From Patescibacteria group bacterium UBA6489 (GTDB taxonomy: Bacteria; Patescibacteriota; Gracilibacteria; BD1-5; UBA6164), in the NCBI GenBank assembly GCA_002435385.1, contig DJMN01000034.1, forward strand, positions 1 to 64,000: a stretch of DNA of 64,000 nucleotides, written 5' to 3'. How positions within the stretch are numbered: the stretch's first letter is position 1; every line of letters begins with the position of its first letter. A model generated the notes under the pieces. The model saw only the letters and a list, made by a program, of their open reading frames with translations, was not told where the DNA came from and ran no database searches. Positions 47,001 to 57,516 of the stretch are shown here, in pieces. The translations under genes and the position numbers were made by a program.

Positions 47001-48205
47001 CAAATTCTCATAGGACGATAGAGTGAAGACTTGGTCATATGAAGTGAGAATTTACATGAGGTACTCCTGCTAATGGTATGTGAGCATTGGAATCAATTAT
47101 TTGAAAGTGATGAAGTATGGCTCAAATGACAATGTGACCATTTGTTGCTGCCTTTTCTTGAATGGCTTATAATGTTGATGAGTCTATTCTTGATATGTTT
47201 AAAAATTTCCCTGCTAAGTGAATGCCTATAATGTTGCCTTCTCTTATGTCAAAGAGGGGAGATTTGGATATGCTTAATGAGACTATTTTAGAAGTAGCAA
47301 AAGATATAGGAGATCTTTATTGAGATGAGAAGGAATATAAAAATATAGCAATTGAAGCACAAGAAATATATGATGAAAGGCATTCAACAAAAATTCCTGA
47401 ACCAAATAAGGTTGATAAGACTATTAAGTTTTTTGAAAAATATTGAGAGGCTTTAACAAGGTGACTTAGTTTATTAAATACTTGAAAAGTTGATGATCTT
47501 TCTAAAATTGATAAGTTGATTTTAATAAGAAAGGATGATTATTTTGATGAAAAGACATGACAAAGGAAAAAGTGAAAATCTATATATAAGAAATTTTATG
47601 ACTGAATCAAGGCTCAATCTACATTGTTGGAATATACCAAGGATGAGATTATGATGATTGATAGTTTTGGTTGACAGGGAACTTCTTGAATAGATCTTTT
47701 TAAGGCTACGAAAGAATGAATGCAACAGAGTCAATGATGAGGTTTTAGATTTCAAAAGGCATGAGAAATGTTATGGCATGAAATTTCACATGAGCTAGAC
47801 CAACTTCCTAAAAGAATATATGTAAAAGATAATGAATGAGAGGATAAGAGAGTTAAAGAAAAACTTATCAAAGATATTTTGAGGAATATGTTAGCCTGAT
47901 TTTTGGCTGCTCACTGAACTAGGGCATCAGCATTTTTATCTTTAGATCAATGAACTTCTCCTTTTCGTTCTAGGTTTAATGATTGGTGAATAAAGACTAG
48001 AGATATCATGTCTCTTTGAATATCAGCAGAAATGATGCTTAGTTGAGATGAAAGGTCAGAGAACTTATTAGATCAGTATGTGGAAAATATATTGACTTGA
48101 ACTAAGTGAGTAAGTTCTAGTGTAGATGATATTGTTCCTGTTGAATGAGTTTCTTGAACAACACAAGATACTGTTCATAAAATAATGTGAGAAGACGATG
48201 AATAG
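44087..48205 (+). CDS. Giant charged protein with a C-terminal HEISH zincin-like motif
   Basis: 1,372 residues, mostly Lys/Glu/Asp-rich and helical, with coiled-coil character (RREDKKQDLEDLANRF, KEELQRRLSETRDKL). There is no signal peptide; membrane helices are not obvious apart from a Gly/Met-rich stretch near residues 1005-1060 (SMAQMTMGPFVAAFSG). Near the C-terminus, MLWHEISHELDQLPKR holds HEISH at residues 1231-1235, matching the HExxH zinc-peptidase core. It is preceded by GGQGTSGIDLFKATKEG. The family is not recognised. A protease or effector function is inference from one motif only. Confidence 0.85.
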
Positions 48206-48210
48206 ATTAA

Positions 48211-48250
48211 TAAGAAATAAAGACTTAGTTAACTAAGTCTTTATTTCTTA
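48211..48250. terminator. Perfect 40-nt palindromic terminator
   Basis: TAAGAAATAAAGACTTAGTT is followed by its exact reverse complement. It lies between two convergent genes and contains the stop codon of the minus-strand prepilin-like gene. Confidence 0.9.
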
Positions 48251-48870
48251 TTTCTCCGATTTGATATCAAAGTTTCTAACTCTATTTTATGTGGTTTATT
48301 TGATGATGAGTCAGCCCATTGTACAATACTTTTTATGTTTATTTTATCATCATTTGAATCTGGAGTTGGTCAAGTTGTATTTTTATAGCTAACTTGTAGT
48401 TCTCTTGTATATAAAGGAAGTAAATCAGTTCATCAACTTTGTGTATATAGTGTATTCTCATCTATTTTTACTATAAAATTATCTCTATAAGTTGAATCAG
48501 AAAAAATTCACGTAGTTTTTTGTTCTAAGTACCATCTATTATTTGTTCCTTTGTATATTATATAACTTCATGAGGCAATATCTGTTGAAGTTGCTGGTGC
48601 TGATGCCGCCACACAACTTTTGTCATAATTTAGAGTATTCCAACAATTTTTATAGTCGGCACTGAATAGTATCCAATTTGTATCTCTTATATTTGTAAAT
48701 GCTTCTATTCATTCTCTTGCTATTTGTATAGCTTCTATTCTATTTTTTGTTGTTATTGATAGTTTTCTAGATACAGAAAATATTTGGAATGTTCAGATTA
48801 TACTGATTGTTATAACCATCATAATTATCATAACTTCTATAATGGATGTTGCTGATTTTGAAATTTTCAT
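48241..48870 (-). CDS. Type IV prepilin-like pseudopilin
   Basis: 209 residues. A short basic leader (MKISKSATSIIEVMIIMMV) is followed by a hydrophobic helix with Glu at the +5-like position (SIIEVMI), the prepilin layout, though the pre-cleavage Gly is replaced by Ala/Ser. Then RKLSITTKNRIEAIQIAREGIEAF is the helix typical of minor pilins, and the C-terminal part is beta-rich with two Cys. It would be processed by PilD and assembled into pili that PilT (19628-20713) retracts. Confidence 0.8.
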
Positions 48871-49049
48871 ATGTTTTTTTTGAAGTATTATTAATTGTAA
48901 TAATATTTATATTTGAAAATAGTTCAAAGTTTTTTGTTTTAATTTGTTTTGTGGTTATAATTGGTTTGTTTTTGAGGGAAAATTGTATCTTATTTTAAAT
49001 AAGGTATTAACTTAATTATTTACTTTTGGAATCAAAAGTAACAAAAATT

Positions 49050-49121
49050 TTAGGGGGAGAAAATTACAAACACCATATTTTGTGGCTTGCGAGATGTACT
49101 CATTAGAGTTTCTCCCCCTAA
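49050..49121. repeat. Inverted repeat with 46-nt spacer upstream of rlmN
   Basis: TTAGGGGGAGAAA and its exact complement (TTTCTCCCCCTAA) flank a spacer containing TTGTGGCTTGCGAG. It is in the 306-nt gap 48871-49176 between divergent genes; the rest of that gap is plain AT-rich DNA. It may be a small mobile repeat or a structured RNA. Confidence 0.65.
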
Positions 49122-49176
49122 GACCCCATATTTTTAAAAGTTTTTGAGTGTTATTTCTTTAATTTAATATATTGGT

Positions 49177-50214
49177 ATGTTTTCAATTCATGATGAGGAA
49201 AAGATAAAGGGGCTTTTGGTGGATAATGGAATGAAGCCTTTTAGATATAGTCAGATAGAGAATGCTGTGTATAAAAATTTTGTTTCTGATTTTGATGAGA
49301 TTCAGACTATTACAAAGGATTTAAGAAAGCTTTTGAGAGAGAATTGTTTTTATGAGTCTTTGGTTGTTGAGACAGAAAAAACTTCAAAGAATGGTCAGAC
49401 TACTAAGATTCTTTTTAAAACGGATAAAGGGGAATTTATTGAATCTGTTATTATGAGGCATTTAACTTGAAGGGTTACTCTTTGTGTATCTTGTCAGGTT
49501 GGTTGTCCTATGGGGTGTAGTTTTTGTGCTACTTGAAAATTATGATTGAAGAGGAATTTAGAGTTTTATGAGATAGTAGAACAAGTTTATTATGCTGCTA
49601 AAAAGTTAAATGATGAGTGAGATATTTTGAGGAATGTTGTTTATATGGGGATGTGAGAGCCTTTTTTGAATTATGATAATGTGAAAAAATCTATAGGTAT
49701 AATTACTGAGCAGAAAAAGCTTAATTTAGCAAATAGAAGGATAACTGTTTCTACTTGTTGAATAGTTCCTTGAATAGAAAAATTTACTCAGGATTTTCCT
49801 CAGACTTCTTTGGCTATTAGTTTACATGCTCCGAATGATGACGTAAGAAAAGCAATTATGCCTGTTGCAAGTAAATATTCTTTAGATGAGCTTATGGAGT
49901 CTCTTGATGATTATGTGAAAAAGACAAATAAGAGAATTTTTTATGAATATATAATGATTGCTTGAGTTAATGATGATGTAAAACTTGCTCATGAATTGTG
50001 AAATTTGTTAAAGTGAAGATTGGCTCATGTGAATTTTATACCATATAATCCATGAGAGAATATTTGAGGGAATAAGTTAGAGACGACTTCTAGAGGTGTA
50101 GTTGAAAAGTTTCAAAAGATTTTGTTGTCGTATTGAGTTGTCTCTACTATAAGGGCTACTATGGGAGATGATATAGATGCTGCTTGTGGGCAATTGGCGG
50201 AGAAAAAATTGTAA
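49177..50214 (+). CDS. rlmN: Dual-specificity rRNA/tRNA methyltransferase RlmN
   Basis: 345 residues. The radical-SAM cluster motif is CPMGCSFCATG (CxxxCxxC). Upstream is the family's VTLCVSCQVG, downstream VVYMGMGEPFLNYDNV, ITVSTCGIVPGI, LAISLHAPNDDVR and NFIPYNPGEN. The C-terminal TIRATMGDDIDAACGQL has the second catalytic Cys that forms the methyl adduct. It methylates C2 of A2503 in 23S rRNA and A37 of some tRNAs. Confidence 0.97.
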
Positions 50215-50247
50215 CTATTTTTTTGTTTTCTTATAACCACCCACTAG

Positions 50248-50348
50248 CCCCCTCCTTGCTAAGGAGGGGGAATTGTATGAAAATTATTAAAACTCCCCTC
50301 AGTCCCCCTCAATTGAGGGGGAAGCGAGTAACGAGTAGGTGGAGTTTT
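50248..50348. repeat. Composite palindromic repeat after rlmN
   Basis: Two perfect hairpins lie side by side: CCCCCTCCTT-GCT-AAGGAGGGGG, and TCCCCCTCAA directly joined to its complement. An outer AAAACTCC/GGAGTTTT pair encloses the second. The spacer has GCGAGTAACGAGTAG, shared in part with the 33751 element. It is GC-rich against a very AT-rich background. Confidence 0.88.
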
Positions 50349-50435
50349 AAAGAGAAAACTTTTTAAAAAAATTTTACTTTTAGTAAAAAAAGTGTATATT
50401 TTAGCGGAAATTTTTAATTTGTTATCAAATTTATT

Positions 50436-52079
50436 ATGAAGAAAATGAGAAATTTGGTTTTTAAGTTGTTTTTGGTTGTTGTGTTTTGATTTTTTGTATT
50501 TTCTTATGTTTTTCCTTGGCATAATTATGGTATGGAGGTTCCTTTTTCATGAAAGGATTATAAGCTAGGTCTTGATCTTCAATGATGAATTGAGCTTGAT
50601 TACAAGGTTGATTTAACAGAGGTTAAAAAAGAAGAGGATTATGATAGTAATAGGAAAAAAGCAATTATTGAATGACTTAAATCTATAGTTGAAAAGAGAA
50701 TTCAGTCTCTTAATATAAATGACTCAATAATAACAGGTGCTTCTTATGCTTGAGAAGAACATATAATAGTACAAATTCCTCTTAAAGGAAATGATTCATT
50801 AGAAAATAATGAAAATATTCAGAGGGCTAAAAAGGCTATATGAAAAGTTGTTAAGATAGAGTTTAGAGAAAGGAGATTTACAGTTACTGAAGAGGATTTA
50901 GCAGAGAGAAGTAAATTAGCTAGTGATTTTTTAAATGAGGTAGAGGCTAGTGAGTATGGTTTTTGAGTGGTTGCTCAAAAATATAGAGATAATAATGAAA
51001 ATGTATTTATTTGAGAGTCTGAGAAGTTAGAGGATGTTTTCAAATTTTCAACTTGAGGTTTAGATATGGTTACAACAGAAGAGTTTAATAAAAATATTAT
51101 AGATGTAAAAGATGAGAGTTGAGAGGAAGGTTTTTTAATGACTTCTTATAATTCTGATACTAGTAAATATAGCTATTTATTTTTGACTAAGAGACCTTCT
51201 GAGCGGAAACCTGCTATGGATTCTAATTGAAGAATTTTAAATGATAAATATTTTGTTAAGTCTTCGGTTCAATATAATGATGCTTTTCAACCAATGGTTG
51301 AGCTTACTTTTAATAATGATTGAGCAGAGATTTTTGGTGAGCTTACTAAGAGGTTGGTAAGTCAACAGATTGCTATATTTGTTTGATGAGAGATGCTTAC
51401 AGATCCTGTAGTTAATGTTCCTATTTTAAGTTGAAAGGCTGTTATAACTTGAAATTATACTCCTGCAGAGGCTAAGCAATTGGCTATGGATATAAATACT
51501 TGAGTAGTTCCTGCTCCTATTTATTTAACTTCAGAGAGGACTATTGACTCTAGGTTAGGAGCTAATTCTTTATCTCAACTTGTTTTTGCTTGAATTACTG
51601 GTTTTTTGGCTATATTGGTATTTTTATTTATTGCTTATAGAGTTTCTGGTTTAATTGCTGCTTTGGCTTTGATTATTTATGTTGGACTGGTTTTGGCTGT
51701 TATTAAGGCATTATGAATTGTATTAACTTTGGCTTCTATTGCTTGATTGATATTGTCTATTGGTATGGCTATTGATGCTAATATATTGATATTTGAGAGG
51801 ATAAAGGATGAGCTTAGAAAATGAAATAAGCTTGAGAATTCTATAGGTGTTTGATTTACAAAGTCTTGGTCTGCTATTTGGGATTCAAATGTGACTGGTT
51901 TAATTATTTCTGTTATACTTTTTGTGTTTGGTGTAAATATGATAAAGTGATTTGGTTTGATGTTGGCGATTTGAATAATTGTGAGTTTGTTTTCTGTTAT
52001 GTTTATCAGTAGAATTTTTGTTTCATTGTTATGAAAGACTGGAATAGGGGAGAATAATTTTGTTGGGTATAAAAAGTAG
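50436..52079 (+). CDS. secD: Protein translocase subunit SecD
   Basis: 547 residues. An N-terminal helix is followed by YKLGLDLQGGIELDYKV (the D1 motif LGLDLxGG). The periplasmic P1 region has VEKRIQSLNIND, then FQPMVELTFNNDGAEIF. LTDPVVNVPILSGKAVITG precedes a five-helix membrane bundle with LSIGMAIDANILIFERIKDE (D5) and FVFGVNMIKGFG. SecD uses the proton gradient to pull substrates through SecYEG. The usual downstream secF is absent; two small membrane-protein genes take its place. Confidence 0.96.
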
Positions 52080-52102
52080 GGTTTAGTTTTTAAAAATTTT
52101 TT

Positions 52103-52705
52103 ATGAGAAAGGTTTTAAAACTTTTGCTTTGGGGATACTTTGTGGTTGTTTTATTATATATTTTATGATATATTCTTTTAAATTATTATATTGACTCTTG
52201 AGCTATTTTAGAAGGTCTTTATTGGGTAAGTCTTTTATACTTACTCTTTGTTATCTTTGTTTTTCTAGTATTTAAATATATTGTTTTTACAAATTTAAAG
52301 AATTGGCAAAAGTGAAGTATTATATTTTTTGTATTTGCTTTGTGTCAAATTGTATTCAATTTTTCTGAGTGACTTTGAGTATTCAAGCTATGAGAGTTAA
52401 TCGAAAGTTTTTTGTATGCTTTTAATTTTGTAAACTTTATACCAACATTTTTAAGTTGGAAAATAGCGAATATTTTCTGAGTTAATAGGCTTTCATCTGA
52501 TGCAGTTGCTATTACATTAATTTTTGTGACAATATTTAATATTTTATATGGGGGAATATTATGAATTTTGCATGATAAAATTGCTAAATTTAAGCATAAT
52601 AAAACAGTTTCTTTAATTATTTTTTATTTTATGGTAGTTGTTATACTACATGTAATTGTTGTTGTGTGGCTTATTATAAAAGACCTTTCTCCTATTTTTT
52701 GATAG
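52103..52705 (+). CDS. Small polytopic membrane protein
   Basis: 200 residues with five or six hydrophobic helices and few charges (LLLWGYFVVVLLYILGYILL at the start, FVTIFNILYGGILGIL late). No family is recognised. The leader and first codons (TTTTTTATGAGAAAGGTTTT) are almost identical to those of the 52769 gene, suggesting a duplicated 5' end. It is 23 nt after secD and probably in its operon. Confidence 0.75.
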
Positions 52706-52768
52706 TATTAAAAAATGTAGTGAAAATAAAAAATTGTGAGTTTGTTCTTAGTTTTTAAAAAATTTTTT

Positions 52769-53044
52769 ATGAAAAAGGTTTTTTGATGACTTTTTATAGG
52801 ATATGTGATATTTATACTTGTGGTTGCTTTGGAATGAGGATTGACTCGTTTTGTTCATGGTATTTTAAACTGGTATCGTATTTATAATGCAACTGGCACG
52901 TATTTAATCTTTTCTATTCTAGTTTTATTTATATTTAGGTATATTATTTTTACTAAATTAGAAGCTTGGAAAAAGTTTGGAATTGTTCTCTTTTTTTTAA
53001 TTTTTATTAGTATTTTATATTATTTTGCGATTAGTGCAGGATAA
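52769..53044 (+). CDS. Small membrane protein, 91 residues
   Basis: Three hydrophobic helices: GGLFIGYVIFILVVAL, LIFSILVLFIFRYIIFT and IVLFFLIFISILYYFAI. The segment FRYIIFTKLEAWKKFGIVLFF parallels FKYIVFTNLKNWQKGSIIFF in the gene before it, so the two are likely paralogues of different length. Function unknown. Confidence 0.7.
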
Positions 53045-53071
53045 GTCTCTCTTTCTTATGATTTTGATAGT

Positions 53072-53108
53072 ACAAAAAAGCATTTAACTTTGGTGTTAAA
53101 TGCTTTTT
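53072..53108. terminator. Bidirectional terminator
   Basis: AAAAAAGCATTTAAC pairs with GTTAAATGCTTTTT around a short TTTGGT-type loop. It lies between the convergent small membrane-protein and murC genes, and murC's TAA is inside it. End positions are accurate to a few bases. Confidence 0.82.
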
Positions 53109-54442
53109 ATTTTCATCTCATACCTCAAGTTGTCAACATCTCCTGCTCATTGTAATAGTATTATACTTGAATCTGGGTTTTCTTGGTCGTATTTGTTTAT
53201 AAGTTTTAGAGTATTCTCTAATCATTTTCAGTTTTGTTTGTCTTGGTGGTTTATTGCTTCTACTAATTTTTCAGTATTAATTCTTTTTTTATCTTCTTCT
53301 GAGTCTCTTGACTCGTAGATATTTGGTATGATTAATTTATCCGTATCTTGGAAACAGTTTTTAAATCATTCTAGGAGCTCTATTGTTCTGCTGTATTGAT
53401 GTGGTTGAAAAACTGTTAGTAGTTTTTTGTCTTTATATTTCTCTTTTATTGCCTTTATGGTCGGTTTTATTTCGGTTGGGTGGTGTCAGTAATCACTTAT
53501 GACTAGATTATTACTTTCGGTTTTTCAAACTAGTTCCATTCTTCTCCATACTCAGATATAATTTTCTAGAGATTCTATTATTTTTTCATCTTTTATGCCA
53601 ATCATATGTCATACTATGTATGCTAATTTTGCATCAAATAGTATGTGTTTTCAAGGTACTTGAAGTTTTATTTCAGGTAATAGGTGTGCTGTGTTGTTAA
53701 ATGTAAATATTTTTTCATAGACTTTTATATAGTTTATGTCTTTTCTTAGTCAGATTAGTTTTTTGCAGTTTTCATCTTCTGCATTTATTATTGCGTATCA
53801 TCATGGTAGTATATTGTTTATGTGTTCTTCATATGCTGATATATAGTCATCTAGGTCTTTGTAATAATCGAGATGATCTAAATCTATGTTTATTATAACC
53901 GCTACTGTTGGTTTGTATCTGAGAAATGATCTTTTGTATTCACATGCTTCTATTACAAAATATTCACTGTTTGAAAAGTGAGTATTTTTGTTATCAAATT
54001 CTTTTAGTATTGTTCAGACTAGAGAATTTACTCAGAATTCAGAATTTTTTAATATTATACTTGTTAGTGATGATGTTGTTGATTTTCAGTGTGTTCAAGC
54101 TATGGTTATTAATTTTTTTTGATTTGCTATAGAGGCTAGTGCTTCAGGGTATGTTAGCATTTGTATTCAGAGTTCTTTGGCTTTTTGTATTTCTGTTTGT
54201 GTTTGATGAACTGCTTCTGTATAAACGAGTAATTTTTCTCAATTAGAATTTTCGAATAAGTCAGAGATTTTTTTGCTATCTTCTCAGATTATTATATTTG
54301 CTCATTCTTTTTTTAGGTCTTCTATAAGTTTGCTTCAAGTTTTATCGCTTCCATAGACTTCCCATCATTGTTGAAGGTAGTATCTTGCTATTCAAGATAT
54401 TCAGATTCATCAGATTCAGATTATATATATTTTATTTTTCAT
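53096..54442 (-). CDS. murC: UDP-N-acetylmuramate--L-alanine ligase
   Basis: 448 residues. The Rossmann start is IYIIGIGGIGISGIARYY. The ATP loop is TIAGTHGKSTTSSL, with both glycines TGA. FVIEACEYKRSFL, INIDLDHLDYY, SDYGHHPTEIKPT and TVFQPHQYSRT are all MurC motifs. It adds the first amino acid to the UDP-MurNAc peptide stem in the cytoplasm. Its presence shows the organism makes at least part of its own peptidoglycan. No other mur genes are in the window. Confidence 0.97.
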
Positions 54443-54577
54443 AGTTTTTGTGTTGTAAATTTGTATTATATTTCATTTTATGTTATTATCTTATAAAATC
54501 AAACAAGATTTTGTATAATTGAGAATTTGAGGATTAAATATTAATTGTTTTAGTCTTAATTCTTTATCCCCTTTCAC

Positions 54578-54970
54578 ATGAATTGATTAGAGGTAGTTAC
54601 TTATATCATAATTCCATTGGCGATGGTTATTATGGTAATTTTATATTTTGTTTTTAATTCTGAACGTATAAGGTTAGTTTTTAATTTTGAAATAATTCCT
54701 CCAGATAGTATGGATAAAATCAAGGTTAGGAAGGCTGATTTTGAATTATATTATAGAAAGATTCAAGAAAAAGAAGTCAAAGATTATGTCAGAAGGTATA
54801 ATTGATATATTATAGAGGATCCTATTGTTTATAATGAAGGGTTCGATTCATATTCTATGGAAAAAAATTTACCTTTGGATAGTAAAGATACTGCTTCAAT
54901 AGTAGTTGAAATGGATAAAAAGGATTTTAGGTTGTTTGCGAAAGAGTTTAATTTATCTAAGGTATATTAG
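54578..54970 (+). CDS. Small membrane-anchored protein, unknown
   Basis: 130 residues. One N-terminal helix (VVTYIIIPLAMVIMVILYFVF) is followed by a charged soluble part with FELYYRKIQEKEVKDYVRRY. No family recognised. It may head a short unit; it converges on pth with a 3-nt gap, so the two ends are tightly packed. Confidence 0.7.
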
Positions 54971-54973
54971 TTT

Positions 54974-55501
54974 TTATAAAATATTTTCTTTCAGTTTTTC
55001 TAAAGTTTCTTTAAAAATTTCATTTTCTAAATCTATTAGTTCTTCTTCTTTGAACTTTGATAATACCCAATCTGATACTTCATATTTTTTATCTATTCAT
55101 ACTCAGATTTTTATTCTATTAAATGTTTCTCAGAAAAAATTAATAATGCTTTTTATTCAGTTGTGTCATCATGCACTTCATTTTGATCTGAATCTAACTT
55201 TTCAGAGATCCATACTTAGGTCGTCATAAATAACTATGAGGTCTTCTGTTGGTATTTTGTAAAAATTAGTTATTTTTTGTAAAGATTCTCAGCTTAGGTT
55301 CATGTATGTTTGAGGCTTTAGGAGTATTGTTTTTTCTCATAAAAATATTCATGAGCTTATTTCTGCTTTAAATTTTGATTCGTATTTAAATTCTGGAAAG
55401 TTTTCTTTTTCTTTTAAATAATCAAGAAACATAAATCATACATTGTGTCTTGTTTTTTGGTACTGTTCTCAGGGGTTTCAAAGTCATATTATTAGTTTCA
55501 T
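54974..55501 (-). CDS. pth: Peptidyl-tRNA hydrolase
   Basis: 175 residues, slightly short for the family. LIIGLGNPGEQYQKTRHNVGFM has the catalytic His, then LLKPQTYMNLSGES and VIYDDLSMDLGKVR with the catalytic Asp, and GSAGGHNGIKSI. It recycles peptidyl-tRNA released during stalled translation. TGA encodes most of the glycines in these motifs. Confidence 0.96.
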
Positions 55502-55653
55502 ATTTATTAGTTTATTTATTATTTCTTGGTAATTATATGTGTGTAGTTGTTTATTTACAAGTTTTTTGAGAGAAATAGCTTGTATATTTGAAATATTTAT
55601 TTTTTAGTAGTATAATAAAGTTATATAAAAAATTTATTATTATTAATTTTGCT

Positions 55654-56496
55654 ATGAGAAAGATAATTTTATTAGTTGTTGTGTTTTTTTGATTAATTTC
55701 AAGTGTTTTTGCTGTGAGTTGAGATATTGATATAATACAAGATATTGAAGTTTGAAAAGAGGTAATACGAGATGAAATGATTGAGGATACTGTTTTGCCT
55801 AAAGATTTAACTTTTACGGATAGATATATAATAGCTGATATAAGAGACTTATGGCTTGCTCTTGAATCTTTGAGGAGAGATTTATATAAAGAGATTCAGA
55901 ATAAACAGCTTGAGAGTGTTGATAAGGCTTTATCTTACTCTGCAAATACTGTAAATTTTCTTTTCATATTGTTTACTTTTATTGCAATGATTTTATGACT
56001 TGTAGGGTGGAAGACTTTTTCTGATATAAAGAAGTCTTTTAAAGACAATATGGAGAAAGAGATAAAAAAACTTGTTAAGGATTTTGAACATAAGATAGCT
56101 TATTTGGAAGATGAGCAGAAGGTTAATATTTTATGGAGGCAATTTAATCTTGCTGATAGTGACAAGGATAAGCTAGGAGTTCTGAACGAAATTCATAGAT
56201 TGAGACCTGGATCTAAAACTGTTGATAATGAAAAGTCTAATATTTATTTATCTATGGGGCTTTATGAGCAGGCTGTTGAGATTGCAAATCTAGTTCTTGC
56301 TTCAAAAAGGATTGATAGTTATCCTCAGGCTTATTTTAATAGGGCTTCTGCATATGCTAAGTTATGAGAAAAGGATAAGGCTATTTCTGACTTGATTTAT
56401 TTATTACAGATATCTCCTAATTATAAAAATTTGGTAAAAGAGTCGGATAGTTTGTCTTTACTGTTGTCTGATAAGAGGGTAAAGGAAATGTTTTAG
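55654..56496 (+). CDS. Secreted/membrane TPR protein
   Basis: 280 residues. A signal peptide (IILLVVVFFGLISSVFA) is followed by a predicted helical domain, a second hydrophobic helix (VNFLFILFTFIAMILGLVG) near residue 95-113, and a C-terminal TPR-like region (YLSMGLYEQAVEIANLVL, then YFNRASAYAKLGEKDKAISDL). It is probably membrane-bound with the TPRs in the cytoplasm, acting as a protein-binding scaffold. Exact partner unknown. Confidence 0.8.
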
Positions 56497-56500
56497 AATG

Positions 56501-56546
56501 TGAAATAAAAAATAAGGAATTTTAAAATTCCTTATTTTTTATTTCA
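56501..56546. terminator. Perfect 46-nt palindromic terminator
   Basis: A 23-nt arm (starting TGAAATAAAAAATAAGG) is followed immediately by its exact complement. It serves both convergent genes and contains the stop of the Xer gene. Confidence 0.9.
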
Positions 56547-57462
56547 TAAATTTTTTATGTATTTCTTTTAGTTTTGGGTTTGTTACGTGGGTGTAGACTT
56601 GGGTTGTTGTTATGCTTGAATGTCATAGCATTTCTTGTATACTTCTTAGGTCAGCTCAGGCATTTAGTAGGGTTGTTGCAAAAGAATGTCTTAGTGTATG
56701 TGCTGAAATATTTTTTATGATTCAGGCTTTTATAGAATATTTTTTTATCATGTTTGTTATAAAGAATCTTGTGAGTCTTGTTTTTTCGTCTTCTAGTACA
56801 TCTATGTTGTCTGTTTTTATGTTGTGTCTTATGAATAGGGGAGATAGGTGATCATTTCTTTTTTCTAGATATTTTTCTATAAGTTGAGCGGAAAGGTCTG
56901 TTAGATAGACTACTCTTATTTTTCTTCATTTTCCTCTGACTGCGAATTCTTTTGTATCTAAATTTACATCTTTTTTATCTAGGTTTGTTAATTCTGATAT
57001 TCTGAGTCCTGTTGAGTAAATCATCATCATTATTGCGATGTCTCGGATTCAGATTATGGAGTTTTTATTGGGGGTATCAAATAGTCTTTCTAGTTCTTCT
57101 TGAGTAAGAAATTCTACTTGTCTTGGTTCTGCTTTTATTAAATCTATTTGGGTTGGGGATAGTGTTTTTATTCACTTTTTTTCTAAGTATTTTAAGAAGC
57201 TTCTTAGTGTTATCATATAGGCATTTGCTGTTTTTATGCTGATTCTTTTCTCGTTATTTTTGTAAAGGTAGTTTCTAAATCATTCTGCTAGGTCTAGTGT
57301 TATTTCTTTTACATCAAATTTTTTGGGTTTTATGTTTTTGTGTTTTAGGTATTCTCTGAATTTTAATAGGTGTCTGTTGTATTGGATAATTGTATTTTCG
57401 GATTTGTTTTTTATTACCTCTAGGTATTCTAGGAAGTTGTTATGAGCATTTTTGAATTGCAT
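56539..57462 (-). CDS. xerD: Tyrosine recombinase, XerC/XerD type
   Basis: 307 residues, the Xer length. The SAM-like core-binding domain is at residues 1-85. The catalytic residues are Arg in YSTGLRISELTNL, Lys in VRGKGRKIRVVYL, HTLRHSFATTLLNAGADL (H-x-x-R), MLGHSSITTTQVYTHV (His and the nucleophile Tyr). It probably resolves chromosome dimers at dif. Only one Xer is visible, as in many reduced genomes; a phage-type integrase is possible but the length and motifs favour Xer. Confidence 0.93.
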
Positions 57463-57516
57463 ATGTTGTTTTATAAATACTTTTATTTTAAAGTATTATA
57501 TAGATTTTTTAATTTT

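Noticed and set aside
33751..50348. CRISPR array
   Set aside because: The repeated blocks are palindromic, irregularly spaced over tens of kilobases and not separated by uniform spacers. No cas genes are present.
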